Positions 17,865-26,594 of a stretch of DNA of 64,000 bases are shown piece by piece. Each line of letters begins with the position of its first letter. The first letter of the stretch is position 1. The position numbers were made by a program, and so were the translations under genes. The notes under the pieces were generated by a model that saw nothing but the letters and a program-made list of their open reading frames with translations, did not search any database and had not been told where the DNA came from. Source of the DNA: Amphibacillus jilinensis Y1 (GTDB taxonomy: Bacteria; Bacillota; Bacilli; Bacillales; Amphibacillaceae). The stretch lies in contig NZ_JH976434.1 of assembly GCF_000306965.1 (NCBI RefSeq), positions 1,121,836 to 1,185,835 on the forward strand, given 5' to 3'.

Positions 17865-18073
17865 ATACCCTACCCCTTAGTTAGAATACTTTCGCAACAT
17901 AAGAATAAATGAGTCTTTTGATTTATGACAATAGTTCCGTAATTCTTCTATACCAAGTATAATATGATCATTAATAAATTGATATAAATTATTAAAAAAA
18001 AGCTGGATTAAGATGCTTTCTATAATGATTTATATATAGATTTGTCACAAAAAAGGTAACTATATACTTAACA
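17865..18073. other. Upstream region of the FapA-like operon
   Basis: The minus strand carries TTGTCA then TATTCT with an 18-nt spacer, a plausible promoter about 50 nt upstream of the ATG, and GGGG/AGGG ribosome sites. The rest is AT-rich without a gene. Confidence 0.35.
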
Positions 18074-18204
18074 ATGACACAATTTAATAGCAATTATAAA
18101 TTTTAACATCTCAGAAAAGTGAAACAAACATTTAAAAAGACGTGAAAGTAGGACAAGGGGACATAACAGCTCGTGAAGCGGGAAGTTTGCGAAATAAGGA
18201 GTAG
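18074..18204 (+). pseudogene. Broken paralogue of the small spore-protein-like gene at 22552
   Basis: Reading from the ATG at 18074 there is an in-frame TAA at 18104-18106. After VKQTFKK one base is missing from an A-run near 18135-18139. In the shifted frame the sequence continues DVKVGQGDITAREAGSLRNKE and stops at 18204. This matches the C-terminal half of the intact protein at 22552-22695 (KVKQEIEKDVNAGQGDITAREAGG). The similarity extends to the DNA. It is therefore a decayed copy. A sequencing error could explain the frameshift but not the extra stop, unless translation begins further in. Confidence 0.65.
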
Positions 18205-18432
18205 ATTGCTCAACTTTAAAAGAGTGGAAGTTCATGTTTCTCACTCCCACCCTACTCACCATATTTTTTTATAAAAAGGCTCGCTAAATCAATACGCATG
18301 ATCTCTACTAACTGTCTAACTAATGAGACTGTTAAATATTTCCAATTTACTAAACGAACCTTCAATCGGGACTTTAGCGGGCGTTTTACGAAAGGTGATC
18401 TATGATAAATGTGATCAAATCTATATCAAATC
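18205..18432. other. Intergenic stretch with a remnant of the dispersed repeat
   Basis: It contains a short hairpin (about 18220-18250) and, at 18350-18410, both ends of the dispersed repeat with its centre missing: taaacgaaccttcaatc ... gcgttttacg ... tctatgataaa. Confidence 0.4.
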
Positions 18433-19842
18433 TCATTCAAGAGTAAAAGAAGCTAAACTTGCTCGGCCATTACCTGTATAAGTTAAATAAATGGACTGAA
18501 CACCATCTGGAATAACCACTTCTGATCGATATTCTGTCCATACATTGGTAAACGCAACCGGAATGGTCGTAAGTGTTTCTCCATCCCAGGATGTTTTTAC
18601 TTCAAATGCTCCACTACAATAGCCCCTCACCTTAATTGTGATCGCTTTAATACCTTGGCAATCAAAATATTTAAATCCTGCTGTGGCCGATTCGGTCATG
18701 TTGGCAATGTACCCTATCTCTTCGTCTCCATCCTTGCCATCTTGCGTAATTTTAGGAAAGTGAGAATCCATCCACAAATCACCTGTGTACATCGCCTCAT
18801 CATTACAGAACAGATGACACGCAATATAGGCTGGATACTCTCCTCTACCCACAAGTGGACCACCATTAGAACCACAGGACGTCATCTCTACTTGAGGAAT
18901 CGTCCCATCGCTTAGTATCTCAATCGGCTCGACACATCCCTGTCGACTAAAATTAGATCCGTTCGTATGGCGGTGATAAAAAATGTACCAACTTCCTTTT
19001 ATATCAACAATACTCCCATGATTATTACCACCATAGTACATCGGCTTTTCAGCAGGCTTATAGATATCAATATGAAGATCGTTATTGCTTACAATCACCC
19101 CGCCATAAACAAAACCCTTTGTCGGGTGCTTACTCGTCGCATAGCACAATTCATGCATGACAATGGAGGAATAAATAAAGTAGTAAGTATCATCTTTTTT
19201 CCTAATTGAAGGTGCTTCAAAAAATTCGTGCCCTTCAAAGCCACTACCTGCACTATAAGGCTGACTTGGCATGATAAATACCGGATCCTCTAGTATCGTC
19301 AACATATCTGCATCAAGCACTGTCGCCATCGCCCCACTCCTTGATCGATCGCCTGGCCCACAAAATCCCGTATAAAGATAGGTTTTATCGCCTTCAGTTA
19401 ATACACCTGGGTCAAATTGAGGTTCATCACCTTCTCGTTCCCCTAAACGTGTACCATCAGAATAATGAACATACCCGTAAAATTCGTATTGCCCAGCAGG
19501 TGTATCTGACACCGCCACGGAGACGATTGGAACCTTGTCTAACACATAGTATAAGTAATATCGACCGTCTGGCCCAACAGTGACATCCGGCGCATAAAGA
19601 CACATGTTAGCTGCTGTATTCAGTGGATCATCAGTTTTTTTATAGATCACACCTTCATATGTCCAATTTGCTAAATTATCGATCGGCGCAGACCAGCATA
19701 CGTAATCATTAAGACAATATGCATGGCCGTTAAAACGATCATGTGAGCCATAAACATAAATACGATCATTAAAGACATAAGGTTCACCATCAGGAATATA
19801 CTCCCACGAGGGGAGATAGGGATTAAAACCTTGTTTTTTCAT
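18433..19842 (-). CDS. Glycoside hydrolase family 43 enzyme, intracellular
   Basis: 469 residues with no signal peptide, so cytoplasmic. The N-terminal 330 residues form a five-bladed propeller of GH43 type. Candidate catalytic residues are Asp18 in IPDGEPYVF (base), Asp144 in QFDPGV (pKa modulator) and Glu209 in FFEAPSI (acid); APDVTVG at 84-90 is also typical. The C-terminal 130 residues look like a beta-sandwich accessory domain (about 385-469). Family members remove xylose or arabinose from oligosaccharides, so it probably processes imported hemicellulose fragments. The substrate cannot be told from sequence. A cre box lies about 140 nt upstream. Confidence 0.88.
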   Translation of the reverse strand: MKKQGFNPYLPSWEYIPDGEPYVFNDRIYVYGSHDRFNGHAYCLNDYVCWSAPIDNLANWTYEGVIYKKTDDPLNTAANMCLYAPDVTVGPDGRYYLYYVLDKVPIVSVAVSDTPAGQYEFYGYVHYSDGTRLGEREGDEPQFDPGVLTEGDKTYLYTGFCGPGDRSRSGAMATVLDADMLTILEDPVFIMPSQPYSAGSGFEGHEFFEAPSIRKKDDTYYFIYSSIVMHELCYATSKHPTKGFVYGGVIVSNNDLHIDIYKPAEKPMYYGGNNHGSIVDIKGSWYIFYHRHTNGSNFSRQGCVEPIEILSDGTIPQVEMTSCGSNGGPLVGRGEYPAYIACHLFCNDEAMYTGDLWMDSHFPKITQDGKDGDEEIGYIANMTESATAGFKYFDCQGIKAITIKVRGYCSGAFEVKTSWDGETLTTIPVAFTNVWTEYRSEVVIPDGVQSIYLTYTGNGRASLASFTLE

Positions 19843-19980
19843 TAAAAATGCACCACCCGAATTTTAATTTTTAATTTTTTTATTGATCATCATTAAACAG
19901 CTTTGAATATCCAGCAATGTATTTCGATGTTTCTCTGATAATAACCATTGATTAATTAGTTGTTCTCATGCCCAGAAAAA

Positions 19981-19994
19981 AGAAAGCGCTATCA
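19981..19994. promoter_or_regulatory. cre box upstream of GH43 gene
   Basis: Minus strand TGATAGCGCTTTCT, matching the cre core with two end mismatches. It implies glucose repression of the glycosidase. Confidence 0.5.
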
Positions 19995-20298
19995 AACTAT
20001 GACACAAAGTAACTCGATTAACCACTACCTCCTTCCGTGCTTGTAGTTTTATTTCAAACTGTTTCACTATTCTTTATGTTATATAGCCTTCTTCTATTGG
20101 ATTCAAAAATTACCTAGTAATCTTAATTTACAATATAACGGAAATTATTTCAAGATTGTAATGGATGCTTTTCTATTGCTTGTCTGACTTAAGACAAGCA
20201 GATCTTATAGCATTCCAAATCATTCGCATTACTAGACCCAAATCGAAAAAACTTCTTCACTTATAAAATGACAAAAAAGCAATAGATTTACGCGCATT

Positions 20299-20442
20299 AA
20301 GCCCATGGCACATTCGTCCGTCGCCCACGGATTGGTCGTTCAGCGAATCAGGACATTAACATCCGTTATCTCTCCCTAAATAGAATTGCTCAACACCCTA
20401 TTTTGAAGCGGGCATTTTACCTCTAGGGGCATCTATGATAAA
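20299..20442. repeat. Dispersed intergenic repeat, copy B
   Basis: It carries the blocks cgttcagcgaa.caggacatt, atccgttatctctccc and ctattttgaagcgggcatttta...tctatgataaa, shared in degenerate form with copies at 35971-36112 and 37607-37724. Confidence 0.55.
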
Positions 20443-20533
20443 ACTTTTTTTATACCACTCTAAGTATCTCTATCCTTTGCAAACCACTCAACCTTTAGTT
20501 ATCTTGGATACTAACATACTTAGAATCCTTTAT

Positions 20534-20567
20534 AAAAAAAGCAAACACCTTTTTTCAGGTGCCTGCT
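20534..20567 (-). terminator. Terminator-like hairpin, possibly for the GH16 gene
   Basis: Minus strand AGCAGGCACCT / AGGTGTTTGCT stem with two mismatched positions, followed by seven T. It lies about 290 nt past the GH16 stop codon, the nearest minus-strand gene upstream. Confidence 0.5.
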
Positions 20568-20854
20568 TATTATTCAATCGACCAGATATACTTCGAACCT
20601 TTTTAAATTTTTCTAATAGCCGAAAGTAATTTCTCGAAACCTCATTATTCCAATGGAAAAGGTCTCATTCATCTATATAGCGTTGCCTCACTAACCTCTA
20701 GGGTAATCTCGATTTTCAAAGCTTTCAGAAACGCCTCTAGCCACTTTACAGCTTGATGAATAAAGCGATTTGACATATTGACCATATTGACTAAACATTA
20801 CTGGTTATGACGTATTACACCATTACAACTTAATCGCAATTGTCCTTTGAAGGA

Positions 20855-21991
20855 CTATTCATTCTTAAACCAAAACTCACTTAAGTTTGCTCCACCACTA
20901 GTAGAAACAATATAAACATCATGAACACCACGCACACTACTATCTAAATTCGGGGTGCCATTCCATTCATAACTTGACCAACCTCCCGTCGGTCCGTAGT
21001 TAACGGTACCAATTCGCCTGCCGCTCGGACTACCAATTCTTATATCAAAGCTTCCTTGAACAGATGATGCGTAACTAACCGCAAACGCATTATAACCAGT
21101 AGAAAAATTAACATTATTAAACTTGATCCAATTTCCCGGACTGAAAGACCCGACTCCACAATTCCAAGAGGTCACACCTCTCGAATCATTAAAATCACAT
21201 GCCCGCAATTGAAAATCCTGCGCTACTCCGGGTTGTTGCCCCCCACTTGTAGTTGGTGTATATCGAACCCACTCATAGTAGGCATTTGCATTTTGACCTG
21301 AGTAACGCCCCGCCCATTCATCAATACCATAAGTATTCCAAATGTTCATCATTATTTTACTTGGACTACTCGGTATATTTTCTGTAGCTGTCGCAACTAA
21401 TCGACCATTAACGTACCATCTAATATAGTTTGGCTGCCAATCAAACGCATAGGTGTTAAAACTTCGAGAAGCATCAAAACCTAAATCATAAAGAATCTCA
21501 TTTCCACCAACACCGTTTGTGTAGTAATTAAACTGGACCTTTGTCGTATCGTTCCCTAAAAACTCTATATCAATCTCATCCCAAGGAGCGCCATTATAGG
21601 AAGGGCCAGTATAAGTGAAAAATGAGGAAATTACACCAGATACATTAGACGGCCTCATTGACACTTCATACAGTCCATACCCGTAAAAATTATGCGTTGT
21701 ATATTCGCCACTTTCATAATTATACGGACGTGCATACGCGTCATTTCTACGCAGTGATAATTCTAGTACACCACCACTAAAATTCACTCGATTAGCACTC
21801 CAATGCGAGCCGAAGAAAGCGTCATCATTTTTCCAGCCATCGGACATTTGCCAATTATGTGAATCATGATTATTAAAAGGGGCAAATAAGCTATCTCTTG
21901 TCACGGGATTGTTTGCGTAGGTTACTGTAGGTAATGAGAACATGAATAGCGTAAAGATAAATACAATAATGGTTTTTTTACCTTTAATCAT
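20855..21991 (-). CDS. Secreted beta-glucanase, GH16 with C-terminal CBM6-like domain
   Basis: 378 residues. The signal peptide (MIKGKKTIIVFIFTLFMFSLPTVTYA) is probably cut after residue 26. The GH16 domain (about 30-245) has the lichenase signature DEIDIEFLG with nucleophile Glu139 and acid/base Glu143. After a short linker (PTTSGGQQPG) a CBM6-type beta-sandwich (about 255-378) ends with WSSYEWNGTPNLDSSVRGVHDVYIV. Extracellular hydrolysis of mixed-linkage beta-1,3-1,4-glucan is the likely activity, though laminarin cannot be excluded. The gene stands alone behind a cre-controlled promoter 400 nt upstream. Confidence 0.92.
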   Translation of the reverse strand: MIKGKKTIIVFIFTLFMFSLPTVTYANNPVTRDSLFAPFNNHDSHNWQMSDGWKNDDAFFGSHWSANRVNFSGGVLELSLRRNDAYARPYNYESGEYTTHNFYGYGLYEVSMRPSNVSGVISSFFTYTGPSYNGAPWDEIDIEFLGNDTTKVQFNYYTNGVGGNEILYDLGFDASRSFNTYAFDWQPNYIRWYVNGRLVATATENIPSSPSKIMMNIWNTYGIDEWAGRYSGQNANAYYEWVRYTPTTSGGQQPGVAQDFQLRACDFNDSRGVTSWNCGVGSFSPGNWIKFNNVNFSTGYNAFAVSYASSVQGSFDIRIGSPSGRRIGTVNYGPTGGWSSYEWNGTPNLDSSVRGVHDVYIVSTSGGANLSEFWFKNE

Positions 21992-22401
21992 AACGGATCA
22001 CACTCCTATTTATTTTTTCCTTTTTCACTGTTGTTAATTCTAATTAATTCGTCAAACCAAACTCAATTTAATTTCCTTGATCGCACTTCTAAAGTGTTGG
22101 CTTCGAAAAAGTTAAGACGAACTCAAATCAGCGATAATCTTTTAAATCATCTTTAGACAGATTAAATGTAATTTAGCATCCCCCCCTTAACAGGTATTTG
22201 GCTTAAAATTAAGAATGAAGCACTGTCATAATACGGAAACTAACGATGTCGTTTGGTCATCTTTCATATATGTGTAGTCTGAAGTTTCATCCCATTAGCT
22301 AACGCGTGTTAGTTAATGGGTAAGAAAGAATAAGAATAGACTTGTAACTGCAGGGGTGTCGTAAAGAAATTGCCAACATTCAGAAAGCGCTTTCATTAAT
22401 G
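21992..22401 (-). promoter_or_regulatory. Long structured leader of the GH16 gene
   Basis: Between the promoter at 22402-22430 and the GH16 ATG there are about 400 nt with no gene. It includes a stem-loop at 22291-22320 (cccattagctaac / gttagttaatggg, 13 positions with one mismatched pair) and a G-rich tract near 22180 on the minus strand. No LicT-type RAT sequence was recognised. It may be a regulatory 5' untranslated region, or the true promoter may lie closer. Confidence 0.4.
22382..22395. promoter_or_regulatory. cre box at the GH16 promoter
   Basis: Minus strand TGAAAGCGCTTTCT, one base from the cre consensus palindrome, located at the predicted transcription start just after the -10 box. 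Confidence 0.6.
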
Positions 22402-22430
22402 ATATTAAACTATTACACAAAACTTTTCAA
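22402..22430 (-). promoter_or_regulatory. Sigma-A promoter, probably for the GH16 gene
   Basis: Minus strand: -35 TTGAAA (22425-22430), 17-nt spacer, -10 TAATAT (22402-22407), followed directly by the cre box. Confidence 0.55.
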
Positions 22431-22551
22431 TCCTTTTTTGTAAAATTTTCCGAAATTAAATTGGGGCATGTGATGCTAGTGTGACAGCTTATATTTAAAG
22501 CGCTTTTGCTAATAATATGATGGTATAAAAAATTAGAAATGGAGGGTTTTG

Positions 22552-22695
22552 ATGCAACAACCTAAGAAAAATACAAAAAACACAGCTTCCAAAACACACG
22601 CTGCAAAAGTAAAGCAAGAGATTGAAAAAGATGTCAATGCAGGACAAGGTGACATAACCGCACGCGAAGCTGGGGGATTAAAACACAAGAAGTAA
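22552..22695 (+). CDS. Small basic protein, possibly a spore SASP relative (47 residues)
   Basis: ATG at 22552 is preceded by a strong ribosome site (GGAGGG, 5 nt spacing) and gives 47 residues: Lys-rich, starting MQQPKKNTKNTASK and ending REAGGLKHKK. The segment GDITAREAG resembles the conserved [GN]-x-[IL]-T-x-R-x-x-G core of alpha/beta-type small acid-soluble spore proteins and the GEIRARDAG of SspF. However, the helical second half of those proteins is missing. A broken paralogue at 18074-18204 supports it being a real coding family. The SASP assignment is a hypothesis. Confidence 0.65.
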   Translation: MQQPKKNTKNTASKTHAAKVKQEIEKDVNAGQGDITAREAGGLKHKK

Positions 22696-23021
22696 ACAGC
22701 AAAGGGAGGAGGTTCGTTAACTTCCCCCTCTACCAACACTCCCACTACATACACGATTCGAGTACACAGCATCCAACCTTTTGTTAATATATCCATGATC
22801 CCTCACGTGCATCGGCATCTTCAGAACATTTCCTGCCATGGCGGGCTGGACCAGGCGATTGCCGAGCCATTTTGTAGACATCTTGGTGTTGACCGAACAC
22901 CCTCAACATGTTGTTTGAGTCGCTGATTAGGTTCATGGTACTGCTTCTCTCGTTTATTTGCCAGGGTATTTGCTTTGGCTAGCGATGCTTGGTGCACTTC
23001 TTCTGTAAGACGTTGTACTAT
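22696..23021. other. Relatively GC-rich stretch with a short unidentified frame
   Basis: A 73-codon minus-strand frame (22821-23042) overlaps the LXG-operon terminator and has no ribosome site. Its composition (around 22800-22980) looks richer in G+C than the flanks, so this may be the eroded end of a former gene or toxin cassette. I do not recognise it. Confidence 0.3.
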
Positions 23022-23059
23022 TAAAAACACGGTAGCTATCACTTTAGGATTGGCTACCG
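23022..23059 (-). terminator. Terminator of the LXG toxin/immunity operon
   Basis: Minus strand CGGTAGC ... GCTACCG (23053-23059 with 23030-23036) followed by TGTTTTTAA, 14 nt after the immunity-gene stop codon. Confidence 0.75.
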
Positions 23060-23072
23060 CATTCTAATTATT

Positions 23073-23414
23073 TTATTCTTTATAAGCTTCCTCAAATGCT
23101 TCCAAAAACTTATCTGGTAGCTTTAATTTACAGTAATTATCTAATTTACCCAAATAAATATTGAGTTGCTCTCTATCATTATCAATAATTAGTCTCTCCC
23201 CAAATACGTTTAAAACTTTGTGCTCTGAGTTTACTATTATCCCCATACCAATTGTATGGGTTCGTTCTTCGATAATACATTTAATTACAAAAGTATCATA
23301 CAATACAAAGGACAATTCTTCTTTTTCAACATTAATCTTCGGACTAGTGAACTTATATCCAAAATAATTTTGTAAAATAACATATAAATCATTAATACTT
23401 ATCGGTTTATCCAT
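23073..23414 (-). CDS. Probable immunity protein for the LXG toxin
   Basis: 113 residues, no signal peptide or membrane segment, so cytoplasmic. It begins 14 nt after the toxin stop codon on the same strand and shares its terminator, the standard place for a cognate immunity gene. I recognise no named family. The protein is acidic at the C-terminus (DKFLEAFEEAYKE) and rich in beta-prone residues in the middle. The role is inferred from position. Confidence 0.65.
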   Translation of the reverse strand: MDKPISINDLYVILQNYFGYKFTSPKINVEKEELSFVLYDTFVIKCIIEERTHTIGMGIIVNSEHKVLNVFGERLIIDNDREQLNIYLGKLDNYCKLKLPDKFLEAFEEAYKE

Positions 23415-23428
23415 AGAATCATACCCTC

Positions 23429-25060
23429 TTATTGTAATATTGGTTTTGCAAGCATATTTACTTCATCAAAAAAATAACCATTTCTCTGCAAATATTCTAA
23501 TTCTTGCCCTAAAAAACCGAAATCATCTACAGGATTATGAGAAAAATGAATGGTTTTACGGGCATTGATCGCATCATCTAAAAATGCTTCATTATACAAC
23601 TTAAACATTTCATTATCTGTTAAGCCTTGGGACTTCTTAACTTCTCCCCATTGTGCACCTAAATCAAAATAAGTATGGTCTTTTCCAGCACGTGTTATAT
23701 AACTTGTTTGTCCACCACCATCATATTTACCTAACATCACTTTATTTGCATCCGCATTTTTAACACTCGTTTCGTATACTTCAGTGTATGCTTTAAAATC
23801 AATTTTTTTTGCTTGACTAGGTAATCCAGTTAGTTTTTTGGGTTTAAACGCATTGTTTATCCCTTTCAACATATCAGGTGCAAACGGAGCAGCAAATAAT
23901 GTTGAACCTAAAACACCTTGAGCAAGACTCGCACTGCGCTGTTCGGCTGTTAATTCATTACCAAAAACATCTTTGCCAGTGATATATTCTGAGAAACCAT
24001 TGGCGGCAGCTAAACCGTAAAGTCCCATCTCTGCCTTTTGAATTGTCGAAAATGCATTGGCTGTTTTGTAGATATCTAAGCTTGTATTAACCGCTTTGAC
24101 GCCTTTGGTCGTCGCGTAGATGTCTTTGCCACCTTTGATCGCTTTGCCTGCCCAACCGACAAACGGAATAAAGCCAGCAGCGGCTAGACCCGCATAAGCG
24201 ATCCGCTGCCCGGCGGTGTATTCGACGCCAGTAACTGGATCGACCCCTGTAGTGGCGCGAATGGAGTCATAATAGCCGGTCGCTTCACCAACAAAGGTTT
24301 TGGTTCCATCCCAGAGGACTTCGTACCACTCACGGTTCTGTAGTTCTCTTGCATGGGCTTGTTCTTGTTTATGAGCGAGATACTCAGCCGTATAAGCTTC
24401 GGCATCCTCAATATTTTTGTAAACATCGCTACTGTGATAAGCATTAGCGTCAAAATGTATCGTTGACGCATCGCCACCTTGCATGGTTGCTCTCAAGAGC
24501 TCGTCAAATAATTCCATTAAGAAACTTTGTTCCGGTAAAGAGGCGTGATATTCTTCACTTAATAAAGCATCGATATCATCAATCGCCTCAATCGTTTCTA
24601 CCCGCTTCTGATGCAAGTCGCTCATCTGCTGATCAAATTGATCTCTTGAAAACGGACGTAGGGTCATGATATCTTCGATGTCACTAAAGATCTGTTCTAA
24701 TGTTTGTTGTTGATCACTGACCATTTCATCTGCCTGGACTTCACGCTGGACAAGGTCTTCACTTAAAAACTGGCTATCTACCTTTGTTTGACCGCTTAAT
24801 TCAAAGTCAGATAAGGTACCTGATACCCCCTCGAAAAAAGCAATTTGATGATCGATAAAACGATACCAAGCATCAATCACATCCATTTGCCCTTGATAGA
24901 AACCTTTAATCGCTTCAGCCCCTCGCCCTTCAAAGCGATCTAAGCCGATGATTTCTTCGAAAGATTGGCGAAGTTGTTCAAATTGGTCTCGATACTCTTG
25001 GTAATGCTTGACTCGTGCTTCCATTGTATCACGTAATCGCTCTGCATTTAATTGTTTCAT
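23429..25060 (-). CDS. LXG-domain polymorphic toxin (type VII secretion effector)
   Basis: 543 residues from the ATG at 25060, which has GAGG 9 nt upstream; a GTG five codons earlier is less likely. The N-terminal 200 residues are an all-helical LXG domain (RLRDTMEARVKHYQEYRDQFEQL; FEGRGAEAIKGFYQGQMDVID), the export signal for the Bacillota type VII system. Residues about 245-320 form a pre-toxin TG-type hydrophobic hinge (GYYDSIRATTGVDPVTGVEYT; AAGFIPFVGWAGKAIKGG). The C-terminal 110 residues are the toxin proper (YDGGGQTSYITRAGKDHTYFDLG; FSHNP). It resembles nuclease-type toxin tips but I cannot name the family. No WXG100 or Lap chaperone genes are adjacent. Confidence 0.85.
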   Translation of the reverse strand: MKQLNAERLRDTMEARVKHYQEYRDQFEQLRQSFEEIIGLDRFEGRGAEAIKGFYQGQMDVIDAWYRFIDHQIAFFEGVSGTLSDFELSGQTKVDSQFLSEDLVQREVQADEMVSDQQQTLEQIFSDIEDIMTLRPFSRDQFDQQMSDLHQKRVETIEAIDDIDALLSEEYHASLPEQSFLMELFDELLRATMQGGDASTIHFDANAYHSSDVYKNIEDAEAYTAEYLAHKQEQAHARELQNREWYEVLWDGTKTFVGEATGYYDSIRATTGVDPVTGVEYTAGQRIAYAGLAAAGFIPFVGWAGKAIKGGKDIYATTKGVKAVNTSLDIYKTANAFSTIQKAEMGLYGLAAANGFSEYITGKDVFGNELTAEQRSASLAQGVLGSTLFAAPFAPDMLKGINNAFKPKKLTGLPSQAKKIDFKAYTEVYETSVKNADANKVMLGKYDGGGQTSYITRAGKDHTYFDLGAQWGEVKKSQGLTDNEMFKLYNEAFLDDAINARKTIHFSHNPVDDFGFLGQELEYLQRNGYFFDEVNMLAKPILQ

Positions 25061-25453
25061 CGGACATAGCCTCACTTAGAAAAGATAAAAATGATCTATT
25101 ATTTGATCAGTGGTGATCATTTTTCCTACCTTCTTCATTTAGTCTGTTACGCGTCGTTATTGATCAGCGGAGCTAACCAAGCTGATTTAACTGTAATAAC
25201 CGTTCATAAATCAATACTAATTGAAGTGTTTTTTACCGTAAATAGGAAAAATGCTTTGTTTTTTAGCCACTTATTCTAATGTGAGTTTTTTTTCTCAGAC
25301 CTTAGGAACTAGTTTTTAAGGGTTTAACTAACTATATTTATAATGCTTAATTATTCGCCTTTGTAATTTACTGGATTTGCTTAAGTTTATTTTCTATTTT
25401 CATTAATATTAGTTTACTCCAGTTGTGAGTGATTTAAATGTTAATTTGTGTTG
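25061..25453. other. Upstream region of the LXG operon
   Basis: AT-rich; no gene seen on either strand with a ribosome site. Small helical Lap/DUF5082-type chaperone genes usually found before LXG genes are absent. Confidence 0.45.
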
Positions 25454-26116
25454 TTACTTCTCCCAAATTAATTCTGCACGTTTTAAAATCGAATCCCAGG
25501 AATCTTTTCCTGCAGTGATTTTTTCTACATCAAAATCGACATAATACACCGCATCAACCGTGTCACTTTCCACCAGATTAAAGGTATATTCCTGATCATT
25601 AAAACCTTTTTCATAATTGAAAAGATTTCTTGAAGGCGACTCGGCCATCGTTTTTGTATAAAAAATAAAACTCACATTCTTTTTCTCTCCATCAATTTCA
25701 AATGTCATAGGATGCGTTTCGTTAACAGCTGCATAGCTTTCACCTGAATAATGTAAAGTCAATTGATTATCATTTTGTTTTTCAATCTTAAATAAAGCTT
25801 CCGAATAAGGAATAACTGTTTCATAATAAAAAACATAGGCAAATGCCCCCAATAAAATGATCGCCGTAGTAACAATAGAAGCCATTGAAATAAACACTTT
25901 TTTCTTACGCCATTTCTTATTAATCTTTTTAATAATGGGGGCTTTATTTTCTGCTGGAATATACAGTTTCCCCTTCATTGTTTCATATGCCTTTTGGCAT
26001 TTTTCACAATGCTGTAAATGCTTCTCTACCATTTCTCTTGTATCTTGACTAACAACCTCATCAATATAAAGAGGTAAAAGATCTTGTATAATTGTACATT
26101 TAATCTCTTTCATCAT
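25454..26116 (-). CDS. Anti-sigma factor with zinc-finger domain, membrane-anchored
   Basis: About 220 residues from the ATG at 26116, placed after GGAGGAG; the start overlaps the sigma gene by 17 nt. Residues 1-45 contain a zf-HC2 anti-sigma domain with HLQHCEKC (HxxxCxxC-like zinc site). One transmembrane helix follows at about 73-95 (VFISMASIVTTAIILLGAFAYVFYY), and an extracytoplasmic domain of about 120 residues is the likely signal sensor. It would hold the ECF sigma factor encoded upstream until a surface signal releases it. Confidence 0.87.
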   Translation of the reverse strand: MMKEIKCTIIQDLLPLYIDEVVSQDTREMVEKHLQHCEKCQKAYETMKGKLYIPAENKAPIIKKINKKWRKKKVFISMASIVTTAIILLGAFAYVFYYETVIPYSEALFKIEKQNDNQLTLHYSGESYAAVNETHPMTFEIDGEKKNVSFIFYTKTMAESPSRNLFNYEKGFNDQEYTFNLVESDTVDAVYYVDFDVEKITAGKDSWDSILKRAELIWEK

Positions 26117-26594
26117 TCTTCTCCTCCATATACTCAATAATTTGTTTCCTCGCTCTGTAATAAGTCACCCTTGCCCATCCTGCACTCCTGCCAAAAAGAC
26201 AGCCTATTTTCTCAAAGGATAATTCCCCAAAAGTACGCAGTGAAAAAACCTCCTTATATGGATCAGTCATCGAGTGAAGAAACTGATGGACGATGAAGGC
26301 ATCTTCCTCATTCATCAAATGATTGACAATTTCCACATCCATACATGATTCTTCTACTCTACCTAAATCTATTTGTCGTTTACTTCTTTTGTAGTGAGAA
26401 AAATATGTATTCCTTGCGATGGTAAAAAGCCATGCTCGAATATCTTTAGAACCATCGAATTTTTCGATTGCCTTTAAGGTCTTAAAAAATGATTCTTGTG
26501 TTATTTCTTCGGCTACTCTCTCATCGTGACATAATGATTTGACAAACAAATAAACTTCTTTAAAGTATTTTTGATAGATTTCCTCAAAGTCCAT
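26100..26594 (-). CDS. ECF-type RNA polymerase sigma factor
   Basis: 164 residues. Region 2 is MDFEEIYQKYFKEVYLFVKSLCHDERVAEEITQESFFK... with RAWLFTIARN at the -10-recognition helix. Region 4 is DPYKEVFSLRTFGELSFEKIGCLFGRSAGWARVTYYRARKQI. Its end overlaps the anti-sigma gene, so the two are translationally coupled. A TGTAAC hexamer lies on the minus strand at 26640-26645, about 45 nt upstream, resembling an ECF -35 element and allowing autoregulation. A matching -10 was not clear. The regulon is unknown. Confidence 0.9.
   Translation of the reverse strand: MDFEEIYQKYFKEVYLFVKSLCHDERVAEEITQESFFKTLKAIEKFDGSKDIRAWLFTIARNTYFSHYKRSKRQIDLGRVEESCMDVEIVNHLMNEEDAFIVHQFLHSMTDPYKEVFSLRTFGELSFEKIGCLFGRSAGWARVTYYRARKQIIEYMEEKNDERD

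Larger units (their letters stand above)
19843..20854. other. One-kilobase intergenic region between GH43 and GH16 genes
   Basis: No convincing gene. It holds the GH43 cre box (19981-19994), one degenerate copy of the dispersed repeat (20299-20442) and a minus-strand terminator-like hairpin (20534-20567). A 64-codon plus-strand frame at 20435-20629 overlaps the repeat and hairpin and lacks a ribosome site, so it is not called. Confidence 0.5.

Noticed and set aside
18205..18432. Possible insertion-sequence end around the dispersed repeat fragment
   Set aside because: No transposase frame or matching terminal inverted repeats were found; better explained as a deleted repeat copy.
20435..20629. 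64-codon plus-strand frame
   Set aside because: It overlaps a dispersed repeat and a terminator-like hairpin and lacks a ribosome site.
22821..23042. 73-codon minus-strand frame after the LXG operon
   Set aside because: It begins inside the operon terminator, has no ribosome site, and no recognisable homology; kept only as a note on composition.
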